DNA of 5,906 nucleotides from Terriglobia bacterium (GTDB lineage Bacteria > Acidobacteriota > Terriglobia > UBA7540). The stretch is from assembly GCA_030042795.1 (NCBI GenBank), contig JASHYZ010000530.1:1-5906 (forward strand), given 5' to 3'. Made by a program: the position numbers and the translations under genes. Positions 5,905 through 5,906 of this stretch are shown piece after piece; the stretch's first letter is position 1; each line of letters begins with the position of its first letter. The notes under the pieces are model-generated. The model did no database searches and had not been told where the DNA came from. It saw only the letters and a list, made by a program, of their open reading frames with translations.

Positions 5905-5906
5905 CG

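Larger units (their letters stand above)
5543..5906. other. Gene-free intergenic block with promoter and repeats
   Basis: No reading frame here resembles a protein. A 68-codon plus-strand frame (5566-5772) runs through the thiD promoter and the inverted repeats and is treated as spurious. The stretch contains the thiD promoter, a direct repeat, a nested inverted-repeat element, two hairpins and a tandem repeat, each listed separately. It is visibly more AT-rich between about 5755 and 5820 than the coding DNA. Confidence 0.75.

Overview
The window is GC-rich, tightly packed bacterial DNA with five protein-coding genes, one probable gene remnant and a repeat-rich intergenic block at the right end. 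The gene content (an M1 peptidase fused to TPRs, a membrane-bound M28 peptidase, a secreted SMP-30-like protein) and the palindromic GTCATTCCGAG-type intergenic repeat resemble soil Acidobacteriota. That assignment is inference from style; the window has no rRNA or marker gene to settle it.

Layout. The left edge cuts into a plus-strand gene, the C-terminal part of an M1-family metallopeptidase followed by TPR repeats (1-915). It converges on a run of minus-strand genes that reaches almost to the right end. In transcription order (right to left) these are: thiD, HMP/HMP-P kinase (5542-4652); an M28 zinc peptidase with one N-terminal and about eight C-terminal membrane segments (4569-2785); a secreted SMP-30/gluconolactonase-like beta-propeller (2715-1666); a 49-codon fragment matching the N-terminus of pRiA4b ORF-3-like proteins (1618-1469); and a macro-domain protein (1472-942) whose start overlaps the fragment's stop as ATGA. 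Gaps between the minus-strand genes are 82, 69 and 47 bases, then the 4-base overlap. Co-transcription is possible but not shown, and thiD and the SMP-30 gene each have a plausible promoter of their own.

The right 364 bases (5543-5906) hold no convincing gene. They contain a consensus-like sigma70 promoter for thiD (TTGACA-N16-TATAAT), a 10-bp direct repeat just upstream of it, a 164-bp nested inverted-repeat element resembling a MITE or REP-like unit, two further hairpins and the beginning of a degenerate 14-bp tandem repeat that runs to the window edge.

Functionally the genes look like housekeeping and scavenging: two extracytoplasmic peptidases, a secreted lactonase-like hydrolase, pyrimidine phosphorylation for thiamine synthesis or salvage, and an ADP-ribose-binding or hydrolysing enzyme. 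They do not form an obvious single pathway. I see no phage, CRISPR, defence or biosynthetic system. The observations most worth following are the coupled gene fragment in front of the macro gene, the nested repeat element, and the promoters that sit unusually close to their start codons.
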